NCBI GenBank assembly: GCA_031841125.1
Contig: JAJSSI010000011.1
Location: 248,001 to 312,000 of the forward strand
Length of the DNA stretch: 64,000 bases
From: Acanthococcus lagerstroemiae
Taxonomy: Eukaryota; Arthropoda; Insecta; Hemiptera; Eriococcidae
Reading direction: 5' to 3'
Shown here: positions 18,246-27,330 of the stretch, one piece after another
How positions within the stretch are numbered: the first letter of the stretch is position 1
Layout of the letters: each line of letters begins with the position of its first letter
The notes under the pieces: generated by a model
What the model saw: the letters and a program-made list of their open reading frames with translations, nothing else
Told to the model about the DNA's origin: nothing
The model's database searches: none
Translations under genes and position numbers: made by a program

Positions 18246-20495
18246 ATGCATGAGAGCTATAGCGAGGAAGAACGTCACGAGATTACTAAAAGGTATAAAG
18301 ATCTTTTAGCAGGAACTTATTTAAGCTTAGATACAGAAGATAAAAAATTTATTCGAAGAGCTATGGAGGTAGCCGCCGATGCCCATAAAGGACAAAAAAG
18401 GTACTCAGGCGAAGCTTATATCTACCACCCTATCGCTGTAGCAAAAATCGTTTCACAAGAAATTGGTCTTGATGCCATAGCTATAACGGCAGCCTTATTG
18501 CACGATGTGGTAGAAGACAGTGATTATACGCTAGAAAAAATCTCACATGCTTTCAATGAAAAGGTAGCCAAAATTATCGATGGTCTTACCAAAATTTCAG
18601 AGATCAAAAATTCAAATATTTCAACGCAAGCTGAAAATTACAGAAAGCTTTTATTTACTCTTTCTGAAGACATCCGGGTAATTCTCATTAAACTGGCCGA
18701 TAGACTGCACAATATGCGTACCATGGAGGTCATGCCCAGAGAAAAGCAAAAGAATATCGCCTCGGAAACCCTTTACATCTTTGCTCCGCTGGCACACAGG
18801 CTGGGACTTTATAACCTTAAGATGGAGCTAGAGGATCTAAGCTTTAAATATACCGATCCAAGAATGTATAGATACATTCTCAAAAAGCTAGAAGACAGCA
18901 AAGAAGAACGTGAAGGTTATATTGAAAAATTTAGCAAAAGTATACGTGAAACCCTTGACAAGGAAGAAATAAAATACCAGATTAAAGGTCGTCGCAAATC
19001 GATTTTTTCTATCAAAGAGAAAATGGATAAACAAGGGGTGCCTTTTGAGAATATCTATGATATTTTCGCCATACGGATCATTTACAAAGCTACGCCCAAA
19101 GAAGAGCGTTTTCTGATCTGGAAAATTTATTCTATAGTGACTGACTTATATTATCCAAACCCAAAACGTTTTCGTGATTGGATATCGCATCCTAAGTCCA
19201 CAGGTTATGAATCCTTACACACCACGGTAATGGGACCTCAGGGGCGCTGGGTAGAAATTCAGATTCGTTCAGAACGCATGCATGAGATCGCTGAAAAAGG
19301 CATTGCAGCACATTACAAATACAAACATGGATTTGAGCAAAACGAAGAAAAAGGCCTGGAAAGTTGGCTTAACAGGATTCGTGAGATTCTGGAACTCGAA
19401 CATTCCAATAGCACAATAGAGCTCATCGATAACTTTAAATTAAATCTTTACGCCAAAGAAATCTACGTTTTTACACCCAAAGGCGATCTGATCTCACTGC
19501 CTAAGGGAGCTACTGCACTTGATTTCGCTTATAACATTCATTCATTTATAGGGGACAGGGCTTTAGGCGCCAAAGTAAATGGTAAGATCGTACCGCTTAA
19601 ACAGCCCTTACAAAGCGGAGATCAGATAGAGATCATAAATAGTCTGACTCAAAAGCCTAAGTTAGATTGGCTCGATATGGTGATCACTTCTAAGGCTCGT
19701 TCAAAAATCAAGAGTGCGATAAATATAGAAAAGAAAAAAGTTACCAATGAAGGTAAAGAAATTCTTAAGCGCAAACTACGTCACCTGAATTTAAAATTCA
19801 ATGAAAGCACCGTAAATGCACTGGTGAATTTTTTTAAGGTCTTCACCAGTCAAGAAATATTTTATAGAGTAGGTAATGGAGTCATTGATAGTCAGGATCT
19901 CAAGCTATTTTACGATGAATTCACTAAAATAAACACAGTAGTAAAAGGAAGTTCAAAAAAAACTTCAGAGGCCTCTCCAGTGGATTTCAATGTCAATAAA
20001 AAACAAAAAAATATACTGGTTTTCAATGATGATCATCAAGATCTCGCCTATACCTTAGCTCAATGCTGTCATCCCATTCCCGGGGATTCAGTCTTTGGCT
20101 TCGTAACTATTGGGCAAAATATTAAGGTGCATCGAGAAGACTGTCCCAATGCTATTAGTTTACGCGCCAATTACAAATATCGTATCATCAAGGCGAAATG
20201 GATTAACTCTTCGGATAAGGATTTTGAAATCAAAATCAAAATAGAGGGCTTTGACCGAACAGGTATTATTAAAGAAATCGGAGAGATTATTGCCCAGAAT
20301 ATTCAGTTGAATATTAAAAATATAAATATTTCCAGCAGTGACAACTTTTTTGAAGGTATCCTTACGCTAGAGGTAAAAAATAAATATCAGGTAGATCATA
20401 CTATCAAGCAACTTGAGAACATCCATAATATCAAATCAGTTAAACGTCTGGAAATACACTCGCAAGCTAAACATGAAGAAAAATCCTCTTTATAA
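18246..20495 (+). CDS. spoT: Bifunctional (p)ppGpp synthase/hydrolase (RelA/SpoT homologue)
   Basis: 749 residues, complete. An HD hydrolase domain (about 30-200) has H61, HDVVED (about 86-91) and ADRLHNMRT with its metal Asp near 160. The synthetase domain (about 230-370) has GRRKSIFSIKEK, YDIFAIRII, STGYESLHT and the basic RFRD variant of the motif that distinguishes bifunctional from RelA-only enzymes. TGS (about 400-465), helical and ACT (about 665-740) domains follow. It makes and destroys the alarmone (p)ppGpp in response to starvation. Retention in a reduced genome suggests it still meets nutrient variation. The downstream fur gene seems to have its own promoter. Confidence 0.96.
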   Translation: MHESYSEEERHEITKRYKDLLAGTYLSLDTEDKKFIRRAMEVAADAHKGQKRYSGEAYIYHPIAVAKIVSQEIGLDAIAITAALLHDVVEDSDYTLEKISHAFNEKVAKIIDGLTKISEIKNSNISTQAENYRKLLFTLSEDIRVILIKLADRLHNMRTMEVMPREKQKNIASETLYIFAPLAHRLGLYNLKMELEDLSFKYTDPRMYRYILKKLEDSKEEREGYIEKFSKSIRETLDKEEIKYQIKGRRKSIFSIKEKMDKQGVPFENIYDIFAIRIIYKATPKEERFLIWKIYSIVTDLYYPNPKRFRDWISHPKSTGYESLHTTVMGPQGRWVEIQIRSERMHEIAEKGIAAHYKYKHGFEQNEEKGLESWLNRIREILELEHSNSTIELIDNFKLNLYAKEIYVFTPKGDLISLPKGATALDFAYNIHSFIGDRALGAKVNGKIVPLKQPLQSGDQIEIINSLTQKPKLDWLDMVITSKARSKIKSAINIEKKKVTNEGKEILKRKLRHLNLKFNESTVNALVNFFKVFTSQEIFYRVGNGVIDSQDLKLFYDEFTKINTVVKGSSKKTSEASPVDFNVNKKQKNILVFNDDHQDLAYTLAQCCHPIPGDSVFGFVTIGQNIKVHREDCPNAISLRANYKYRIIKAKWINSSDKDFEIKIKIEGFDRTGIIKEIGEIIAQNIQLNIKNINISSSDNFFEGILTLEVKNKYQVDHTIKQLENIHNIKSVKRLEIHSQAKHEEKSSL

Positions 20496-20522
20496 TCTCT
20501 ATTACAATGATTTAAATTATGA

Positions 20523-20530
20523 TACCTTTG
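20523..20530 (+). promoter_or_regulatory. Putative -7 element of the fur promoter
   Basis: TACCTTTG fits the TAnnTTTG consensus and lies 31 bases before the fur ATG. No clean TTTG partner is visible at the usual distance upstream, so the call is tentative. Confidence 0.4.
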
Positions 20531-20561
20531 TAAATAGCTCAAACAAGCATCTTAAAAACTC

Positions 20562-21008
20562 ATGAATCCAACCATAAAAAAGAGTCGTTTTGAAACCGTT
20601 AAAAAAGTGCTTAAGGAGTATCTTAAAAAACATGGTCATCGCAATACACCTGAGCGTTATGCTATTTTAGAAGAGATTTATAAGTATGATGAGCATTTTG
20701 ATGTGGAAACGCTCTATTTTAATATGAAACATAAAAAATACCGCGTGAGTCGGGCCACCCTGTACAACACCATTGCGCTTTTACAGAATTGCAAACTGAT
20801 TCGCAAGCATCAGTTTGGAGAAAATCAATTTCACTATGAAAAAGCTTACTTTGACAGACAACACGACCATCTGATTCTTACCGATACCAGTGAGATCATC
20901 GAATTCTGTGACCCACGTATCCAGGCGTTGAAATCCACCATTGAAGAACAATACGATGTAAAAATAGAGAGCCATTCTTTATATTTTTACGGGATCAGAA
21001 AAAAATGA
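20562..21008 (+). CDS. fur: Fur-family transcriptional regulator
   Basis: 148 residues. A winged-helix DNA-binding half (about 15-85) has [22 protein letters not shown] and [14 protein letters not shown], the Fur recognition helix. The dimerisation/metal half has [20 protein letters not shown] and a C-terminal SHSLYFYGI. The structural zinc cysteines common in many Fur proteins are absent apart from one Cys, as in several Bacteroidota homologues. It probably represses iron uptake or peroxide-related genes when metal-bound. It overlaps the lptA-like gene by ATGA and is intact although OxyR and catalase in the same window are broken. Confidence 0.92.
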   Translation: MNPTIKKSRFETVKKVLKEYLKKHGHRNTPERYAILEEIYKYDEHFDVETLYFNMKHKKYRVSRATLYNTIALLQNCKLIRKHQFGENQFHYEKAYFDRQHDHLILTDTSEIIEFCDPRIQALKSTIEEQYDVKIESHSLYFYGIRKK

Positions 21009-22735
21009 TCTTTAAATATTTTAAATATTTTTTTCTGTTTGCTGCTGGCTCATTAATTATTAAAGGGCAGCTCAAAGAAAATCAATTATCGAAAAAAAAG
21101 ATTCACCTTATTCATGCAGATCTTATACAAAAAAAGGGCGCTGTAGATCCTTATGCCTTGTTTCTCAGCGGAAATGTTTCTTTTGAACATCAAGGAAACA
21201 CGCTGGATTGTGACAGCGCAGTGTATTATGAAAAACGCAATGATTTTAAAGGATTCGGACGGGTAAAGATGCACTCGAAAGATTGGCGACTTACAGGAGA
21301 GAAACTCGAATACGATGGCAATAGTGGAATTGCTAAAGCCTATGAAAAACCGGTGGTGTATGAAAAAGAAACTGAAATTCGGGCCGATACTCTTTATCAT
21401 GATTCACACAAAAAAATTTCCAGGGCTATCGGAAATGCGCTACTTATAGACAAAAACACCCGCGTAAGCAGTTCACTTCTTGAATACAACGGCAATAGCG
21501 CACAGGCGTATTACACTACCGGAGGAACTGTATATGACGGAAAAAATACCTTAAAAAGCCTTAAAGGAATTTATTTTTCGCGAAAAAAAAAAGTGGAGTT
21601 TCTTTCAAATGTGAATATAGAAAACCAAGAATATAGAATTCTCTCTCAAAGAGCTCATTATTATACCGAAGAAAAAAAAGTGGACTTCTTAGGTCCTACT
21701 ACCATAAGGAAAAAACTTAAGTCGCAAGAATATATCTATACTGAAAAAGGCAGTTACCATACCGAAAGCAAAAAAGCTTACGGACAAAAGGCTTCAAGTT
21801 TACATTATAACGGAAAAATCCTTAAAGGCGACAGCCTGTATTTCGATCAGATCATCGGATTTGGATCTGCCACCGGAAACGTTTGGCTGGAAGATCCTAA
21901 AAAAAAAAGATTCCTCACCGGAGGTTACGGGGAGATCCACCAGCCATCCGATTCAGCTATATTTATTAAAAACCCTTTGGCTATAAAGCTCATTAAAAAC
22001 GATTCTATTTTTATCCACGCCGACACAATTGTATCGGTAAAAACAATGGAATCAGGTAATGTAATACGCGCTTATCATTTTGCAAAAATGTATAAAACCG
22101 ATATGCAGGCTAAATGTGACTCTATGGTCTACCGTGAAGCTCAAGGCCAAATGAGTTTTTATAAAGACCCTGTCTTTTGGCGTGAAAATCAGCAAATCCT
22201 GGGCGATACGATTCATGCTTATTTTCATCCTGAAAAAGAAGTGCTCGATTCCATACAAATCATTGAAAATGCCTTTGCAATTAGCAAAGTCGACTCTCTT
22301 AATGAAAAGGAATTCAATCAGCTTAAAGGACGTTTGATAAGCGCTTATTTTAAAAATAATCAAATCGATAGTATAAAAGTAAAAGGTAATACCCAGATTC
22401 TCTTTTTTGCTGAAGAGGAGGATCAAAAAAACAAGGGTAAACACCGTATCGGTATTAACAGATCAGATTGTGGACTTATTGTGGCCTGGTTTACACCAGA
22501 GCAAAAAATTCGGAGGGTTTCCTGCAGGGAAAAAGCTCATTCAAGGTTTTCCCCTGAAATAAAAATGCCTGAACAGAAACGTTTTCTTCCTCATTTTAAA
22601 TGGCGAGATAAAGAACGTCCCATAAAAAAAGAAGAGATCTTTATTTCAGATATCCTCGCCTATCGTAAAGAGCAAGAGGAAGAGCAAAAAGCCATCAAAA
22701 ACATCGAAGAAAATCCACCTGAAGATGGAGCTTAA
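21005..22735 (+). CDS. OstA/LptA-like LPS transport protein
   Basis: 576 residues with an N-terminal hydrophobic signal (about 5-20). Several OstA-type beta-jellyroll repeats follow: [24 protein letters not shown], then [24 protein letters not shown] and [18 protein letters not shown] (each quoted only by its start in practice: [32 protein letters not shown]). The Bacteroidota proteins of this type are longer than proteobacterial LptA and are thought to form the periplasmic bridge delivering LPS to LptD. The gene overlaps fur by 4 bp and the aminotransferase by 11 bp, so the three are translationally coupled. The C-terminal tail is rich in Lys and Glu. No break is seen. Confidence 0.85.
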   Translation: MIFKYFKYFFLFAAGSLIIKGQLKENQLSKKKIHLIHADLIQKKGAVDPYALFLSGNVSFEHQGNTLDCDSAVYYEKRNDFKGFGRVKMHSKDWRLTGEKLEYDGNSGIAKAYEKPVVYEKETEIRADTLYHDSHKKISRAIGNALLIDKNTRVSSSLLEYNGNSAQAYYTTGGTVYDGKNTLKSLKGIYFSRKKKVEFLSNVNIENQEYRILSQRAHYYTEEKKVDFLGPTTIRKKLKSQEYIYTEKGSYHTESKKAYGQKASSLHYNGKILKGDSLYFDQIIGFGSATGNVWLEDPKKKRFLTGGYGEIHQPSDSAIFIKNPLAIKLIKNDSIFIHADTIVSVKTMESGNVIRAYHFAKMYKTDMQAKCDSMVYREAQGQMSFYKDPVFWRENQQILGDTIHAYFHPEKEVLDSIQIIENAFAISKVDSLNEKEFNQLKGRLISAYFKNNQIDSIKVKGNTQILFFAEEEDQKNKGKHRIGINRSDCGLIVAWFTPEQKIRRVSCREKAHSRFSPEIKMPEQKRFLPHFKWRDKERPIKKEEIFISDILAYRKEQEEEQKAIKNIEENPPEDGA

Positions 22736-23924
22736 CAAATCTTTTTTACATTATCAAGCTCAAACCAATTTACATCCTATAGGTCTGGAAATCAGTTACG
22801 CTCAAGGGAATTATCTCTACGATAAGCAGGGAAAAGCTTATCTGGATTTCGCTGCGGGGGTATCTGCCAATACCTTGGGACATGGTCATCCTAAGATTAT
22901 AGAAGCGATCAAAAAGCAATTGGATACCTATATGCATGTGATGGTGTACGGGGAATTTATACAGGAGCCCTGTGTAAATCTTTGTCAAAAGCTTGCCTGC
23001 TACACTCCTGAAGGTTTGGAGAGCACCTACCTGGTTAATTCGGGAACAGAAGCTATAGAGGGGGCTATGAAACTAGCCAAGCGTTATACAGGCCGGCATG
23101 AGATCATCGCCTGTGAAAATGCTTATCATGGCAACACGCAAGGCGCGCTGAGTCTTATGGGACAGATTATCCCTAAGAGAGCCTTCCTTCCTTTATTACC
23201 CGCCATTCGATCTATTCGATTCAATAAGGAAGAAGATCTTGAGAAAATCACTGAAAAAACCGCTTGCGTTCTTTTGGAAACCATACAGGGATCAGCGGGA
23301 TTTGTTTTACCTGAAAAATCTTACCTTGGAAAGGTAAAAAAGCGCTGTCAACAAACCGGCGCTTTAATGATTCTTGATGAGATACAGCCGGGTTTTGGAC
23401 GCACTGGGAAACTTTTTGCCTTTGAGCATTATGAAAATGCTCTGCCTGATATTCTGGTCATGGGAAAAGGAATGGGAGGCGGCATGCCTGTTGGTGCCTT
23501 TATGTCTTCGCAAAAAATTATGAGTTGCCTCAGTCATAATCCCATGCTAGGGCATATCACTACCTTCGGCGGTCACCCAGTGATCGCCGCAAGTGCCTTG
23601 GCTACCTTAGATGAACTCATAGAAGGCCAATGGATGCAAGAGATTTCAGAAAAAGAAAAAATTTTTCGAGAACTACTCGTACATAAAGAAATTCAATCTA
23701 TACAAGGTCGCGGGTTGATGCTCGCTTGCGCGCTAAGAAATAAAGAATACGTATTGAAAATCGCCCGGGCTTGCCTTGCAAAAGGATTAATTGTCTTTTG
23801 GCTGCTTTTCTCGGGAGATTTGCGCATTTCTCCTCCTCTGACTCTTACCTGGGAAGAAATCCGCAAAGGATGTCGTATACTGCTTGAATGTCTCGATGAA
23901 AATCCCTCACAACCTTTTGAATGA
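22725..23924 (+). CDS. Class III PLP-dependent aminotransferase
   Basis: 399 residues. Fold-type I, class III features are present: LDFAAGVSANTLGHGHP near residue 40, NSGTEAIEGAMKLAKRYTG near 105, the AYHGNT motif, ILDEIQPGFGRTG near 215, and the PLP-lysine motif MGKGMGGGMPVGAF near 248. The C-terminal RISPPL block is intact. Relatives include acetylornithine and 4-aminobutyrate aminotransferases, and the Bacteroidota gene next to lptA is usually annotated only as an aspartate-aminotransferase-family protein, so the substrate is not assigned. It overlaps genes at both ends (11 bp and 4 bp), within an operon fur-lptA-aminotransferase-hisIE-like. Confidence 0.88.
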   Translation: MELNKSFLHYQAQTNLHPIGLEISYAQGNYLYDKQGKAYLDFAAGVSANTLGHGHPKIIEAIKKQLDTYMHVMVYGEFIQEPCVNLCQKLACYTPEGLESTYLVNSGTEAIEGAMKLAKRYTGRHEIIACENAYHGNTQGALSLMGQIIPKRAFLPLLPAIRSIRFNKEEDLEKITEKTACVLLETIQGSAGFVLPEKSYLGKVKKRCQQTGALMILDEIQPGFGRTGKLFAFEHYENALPDILVMGKGMGGGMPVGAFMSSQKIMSCLSHNPMLGHITTFGGHPVIAASALATLDELIEGQWMQEISEKEKIFRELLVHKEIQSIQGRGLMLACALRNKEYVLKIARACLAKGLIVFWLLFSGDLRISPPLTLTWEEIRKGCRILLECLDENPSQPFE

Positions 23925-24568
23925 TGAAAACATCTTTTGAGGATATAAAAATTGAAGGTGTTTTACCTGTAATAATACAGGATGAAGATACGAAAGTAGT
24001 ACTTGAAACTGCTTTTATGAACCAAAACGCACTGGATAAAAGTCTCGCAGGAAAAGCTTGTTATTTCCTGCGGGATACTTTGATTGAAAAACATCCAGAG
24101 CTCCAGGTGCAAGAGGTATCGCTTAATGATAAAAAAAATGTGCTTTTAGTAAAAGTTTCCTCATTACATCCAAAGAAGAAAAGCCAGTGGGGTGAGTTAA
24201 ATGAAGGTAAAAGGAAATTCTCCTTTCTAAGCAAACTTGAAAAAATTATAGAACAATATTGTTTTTACGGAGATAAAAAATCCTATCGTTGTCCACTGTT
24301 CCGAAAAAGTTTGAATAAAATTGTGCAGAAACTTGGCGAAGAAGCTACTGAATTTATTATAGAAGCTAAAGACGATCATAACGATAAAAAATTCCTGAAT
24401 GAAGCAGCTGACTTGATTTTTCATTTTTTAGTACTGCTCAACGCTAAGGGACGACATTTTGATGATGTGCTAAAAATTCTACATAAAAGGGGAAAAAAAG
24501 GAAAACTAAAAATTAAAATAGAACACCTTAAAGGGAAAATACGAAAACACAACCACAATTCAAAATAA
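23921..24568 (+). CDS. HisIE-like protein with intact HisE half and degenerate HisI half
   Basis: 215 residues, close to the normal HisIE length. The C-terminal half (about 95-195) is a good phosphoribosyl-ATP pyrophosphohydrolase: FLSKLEKIIEQ, LFRKSLNKIVQKLGEEATEFIIEAK, FLNEAADLIFHFLVLLNAKG, with the metal-binding E-x-x-E and D residues. The N-terminal half keeps the HisI fold pattern (GVLPVIIQDEDTK, AFMNQNALDKSL) but has lost the SRS-LWxKG, D-C-D-x-D and C-H-x-G-x-x-x-C motifs needed for the phosphoribosyl-AMP cyclohydrolase reaction and zinc. No other his gene is in the window. It could be a house-cleaning NTP pyrophosphohydrolase, or a histidine gene in early decay. It has a Lys-rich C-terminal tail. 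Confidence 0.75.
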   Translation: MMKTSFEDIKIEGVLPVIIQDEDTKVVLETAFMNQNALDKSLAGKACYFLRDTLIEKHPELQVQEVSLNDKKNVLLVKVSSLHPKKKSQWGELNEGKRKFSFLSKLEKIIEQYCFYGDKKSYRCPLFRKSLNKIVQKLGEEATEFIIEAKDDHNDKKFLNEAADLIFHFLVLLNAKGRHFDDVLKILHKRGKKGKLKIKIEHLKGKIRKHNHNSK

Positions 24569-24589
24569 TTAGTTGATGTTTAATAAAAG

Positions 24590-24630
24590 TTATTATATCT
24601 TTTATATCAAATATATAAAAGATATAATAA
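24590..24630. terminator. Perfect AT-only hairpin after the fur-hisIE operon
   Basis: An 18-bp perfect inverted repeat (arms 24590-24607 and 24613-24630, loop CAAAT) made only of A and T except for one G-C pair. It starts 22 bases after the hisIE-like stop. No T-run follows, so it is at best an atypical terminator or mRNA 3'-end stabiliser; it could also be a regulatory palindrome. Confidence 0.4.
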
Positions 24631-24649
24631 AATCGAAAAAAGGGGTAAA

Positions 24650-25951
24650 AATGCAAGAAAAAACCTAAATCAGGTCAAAAGCTTGCGAAAAATTCCAGGG
24701 AAATCAGCTGATCAAAATCAATACAACCTCTTTAAGACACTACTAAAAGAATTTATTGACCCCTCCCATAAATTGGTAAAATTGCAAGACACTATGGATT
24801 GGGGATCCATGGAAAAAACATTTGTGCTCTTTGCATCCTAATATTGGCTCTCGTGCCAAACCTGCGCGCCTGATGACCCGACTGCTCCTCTTGAAACAAC
24901 TCTATAATTTGAGCGATAAAACTCTCGGTGTCTTCTTTTGTAAGCAATCCTTATTTCCAATACTTCTGTGAATTAGCCGGCTTTGAGTGCCGCCCTCCTT
25001 GTGATTTCGGTAATCCGGCGCATTTTCGTAAGCCTCCGGACTCTGAGGGTACAGAGGAATTGTTTAAACAGAGTGTCGCTTTGTTTAAACAAAAAGTCAA
25101 ACAAAGAAAAACAGCGCCAGTGGATTCAAGAGCGCGAGAAAAGAACATCACCTACCCGACGGACAATAAACTGCACACAAAAATCATAAAGCGATGCAGG
25201 AATATAGCTCAACAAAAGGACATTAGCTTTAGGAAGCGTTAGAGTATAACTCTGAAGAAGCTGCAGGTAGAGCTTCGTTTTAGTCATCATTCACGTTGTG
25301 TCAAAGAAGCCGGAAAAGACCGGTAAGAATCTCAAAACAATAGCGGTACAGCTCTATAGGGACTTGCGATCGAAACTCAAAGCCGATCACTTAGCCTTAT
25401 ACGAAGAGATATTGTCGATATTCAGTAAAAAGCTGATTAAGAGGAGAGAGAGTAAGAACAAAGTATACAGTTTGCATGAGCCATGTATATCATGTATAGC
25501 CAAGGGGAAAGCTTACAAGCCATATGAATTTGGCAACAAGATAGGAGTAGCAACACTTCCCGGAAGTAACGTAATAGTAGGAATAGCCTCATTTAGCGGG
25601 AATCCACAAGATAGCGCCACTTTGCTACCTACCTTAGCATATGCGGAAAGAATGAGCGAAAAACAGTTCAAATATGTGGTAACCGATAGGAGCACACAGG
25701 AGCTAAAGGCTTGGGAAAGGTTAGGCCGATCACGAATAATCCTTTGAAATATAATGGTTTAAATAGGTTCCAACGGGATAAAAAAAGAAAACAACGCTGC
25801 GGTAGAGCAACCATAGAACTAATAATTGGTCCTATGAAGTCTTCTTATCGCATGGGAAAGAACTACCTAAAAGGAACATCAGGAGACTTGATCAACGCTC
25901 TTTTGGCAGCAGCGGCATTCAACTTTAACAAGTAGACGCATTTTTTGCGTC
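24650..25951 (+). mobile_element. Degenerate IS5-family element with broken transposase
   Basis: An IS4/IS5-type DDE transposase lies in several frames. From left: the N-terminal block near 24680-24830 (SADQNQYNLFKTLLKEFIDP, HKLVKL), GSRAKPARLMTRLLLLKQLYNLSD, NPYFQYFC, a VDS-REKNITYPTD block around the first Asp (about 25120), KQFKYVVTDR around the second Asp (about 25680), and RGRATIELIIGPMKSSYRMGKNYLKGTSGD around the catalytic Glu (about 25800-25890; given here in short as TIELIIGPMKSSYRMGKN). The reading frame closes at 25935 on a stop within a 6-bp-stem hairpin (25935-25951). At least four frame changes or stops make it inactive. IS ends could not be fixed. It belongs to a different subgroup from the element at 1089-1864. 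Confidence 0.8.
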
Positions 25952-26041
25952 AAAACCTATGGACTCTTTTTATCTAACTAGGACTATGGAGTTACATAAT
26001 CCTACAAATTCCCTCTCAATCTCTAAAATAAATCCTTATTC

Positions 26042-26548
26042 TTAAGCATCGACTAATCTCTTGCCCAGTTCTATGACCTCAAGAGCTTTAATATCGCTTT
26101 TATCAATACAAAAACGCAGCATCGTACGCAACTGATGAAAACCATATCGACCAGCTGCCCCCGGGTTCATATAAAGCATATTAAGTTTTTGATCGTATAG
26201 TACGCGGAGAATATGAGAGTGCCCACAGATAAACAGACGAGGGCTCTGTTTTTTTAATTCTTCACGAACTCTGATATCATAACGACCTGGGTATCCCCCT
26301 ATGTGCGTGATCCATATTGATACATCCTCGCAAAAAAAACGCCGATTCTCGGGATAAGCTTTTCTCATATCTATGCCATCTATATTTCCATAAACAGCCT
26401 TTAAGGGGCCCTGTTCTTCAAGCGAGAGAGGCACTTGTAAAGATCCAATATCTCCGGCATGCCAGATTTCATCAGAGCTTTTTGCGTAATAAAGTATTCG
26501 CTGATCCATATACCCATGGGTATCAGAGAGCAAAAGAATGCGTTTCAC
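26042..26548 (-). CDS. Calcineurin-like metallophosphoesterase (YfcE/MJ0936 family)
   Basis: 168 residues, complete. The dinuclear metal-site motifs are all present and in order: LLSDTHGYMD, WHAGDIGS, YGNIDGID, THIGGYPG and GHSHI. Small single-domain enzymes like this hydrolyse phosphodiesters such as cyclic nucleotides or model substrates, in the cytoplasm; the in vivo substrate is not known for most Bacteroidota members. It is divergent from truA with about 40 bp between the starts. One of few intact genes in a damaged region. Confidence 0.93.
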   Translation of the reverse strand: MKRILLLSDTHGYMDQRILYYAKSSDEIWHAGDIGSLQVPLSLEEQGPLKAVYGNIDGIDMRKAYPENRRFFCEDVSIWITHIGGYPGRYDIRVREELKKQSPRLFICGHSHILRVLYDQKLNMLYMNPGAAGRYGFHQLRTMLRFCIDKSDIKALEVIELGKRLVDA

Positions 26549-26588
26549 TAAGACTTTGTATTTTTAGAAATTCAAAATTAAAAAACCA

Positions 26589-27330
26589 TTGCGCTACTTT
26601 ATCAAACTGGCCTATAAAAGAACAAGATACCATGGTTGGCAGATACAAAAAACCGGCATTTCCGTAGAAGAAGTGCTTGAAAGCTGTCTTTCCCAACTCC
26701 TTGACGCGCCTATAGACCCTTATAGGGGACAGACGTACTGATAGTGGTGTACATGCGCGGCAATTTTTTGCTCATTTTGATTATGAAGAATCTCTGAATC
26801 AAAATTTCATACAAAGACTTAACGCTTTTTTACCTTACGATATTAAAATTTATCCTATGGAGCCACGGGGCACATGCGCGCTTTAGTGCGCTAGAGCGCA
26901 GTTAATTGCTATTTTATTTCTTTAGGTAAGATCGTTTCTTACAGAGTTTAACTGGCAGTGGCTCTTTGTTCCGCTTGATATAGAAGCCATGAATCAAGCA
27001 GCCAAAGTACTTAAAAAGTACCAGGATTTCAGTAGTTTTTTGTAAATCACACGCTAATAATAAAACCGGCCTGTGCAAAATAGAATATGCTCAATGGAAA
27101 TACGAAAATGATTTGTTCCTCTTTAAGATCACATCCGACAGATTTTTAAGAAACATGGTACGTGCCCATTTGTAGGCACGCTTATTGAAGTAGGTAAAGG
27201 AAAGATTCATTTGCAGGAATTCCGTAAGATTATCGAGGCCAAAGATTTGACGAAAAGCAGGAACCTCACAGTACCGGAAAAAAGATTGTTTTTAACCTCC
27301 ATACGCTATCCAAAGAATCTCTTTTTATGA
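26589..27330 (+). pseudogene. truA: Broken TruA, tRNA pseudouridine(38-40) synthase
   Basis: The relic begins at TTG 26589 with RYFIKLAYKRTRYHGWQIQ and SVEEVLESCLSQLL, the TruA N-terminus. The catalytic GRTD-GVHA motif is shattered (about 26725-26760, a frameshift and stop inside it). Later parts include SLGKIVSY, FSSF-KSHT, CKIEYAQWKYENDLFLFKIT, SDRFLRNMVRA and KGKIHLQEF in three frames. It ends at 27330, overlapping the ABC transporter start by ATGA, so the original operon junction is preserved. The loss of the catalytic Asp context means no function. Confidence 0.87.

Noticed and set aside
25298..25747. Independent 149-codon gene
   Set aside because: It is one frame of the broken IS5-family transposase, not a separate protein.
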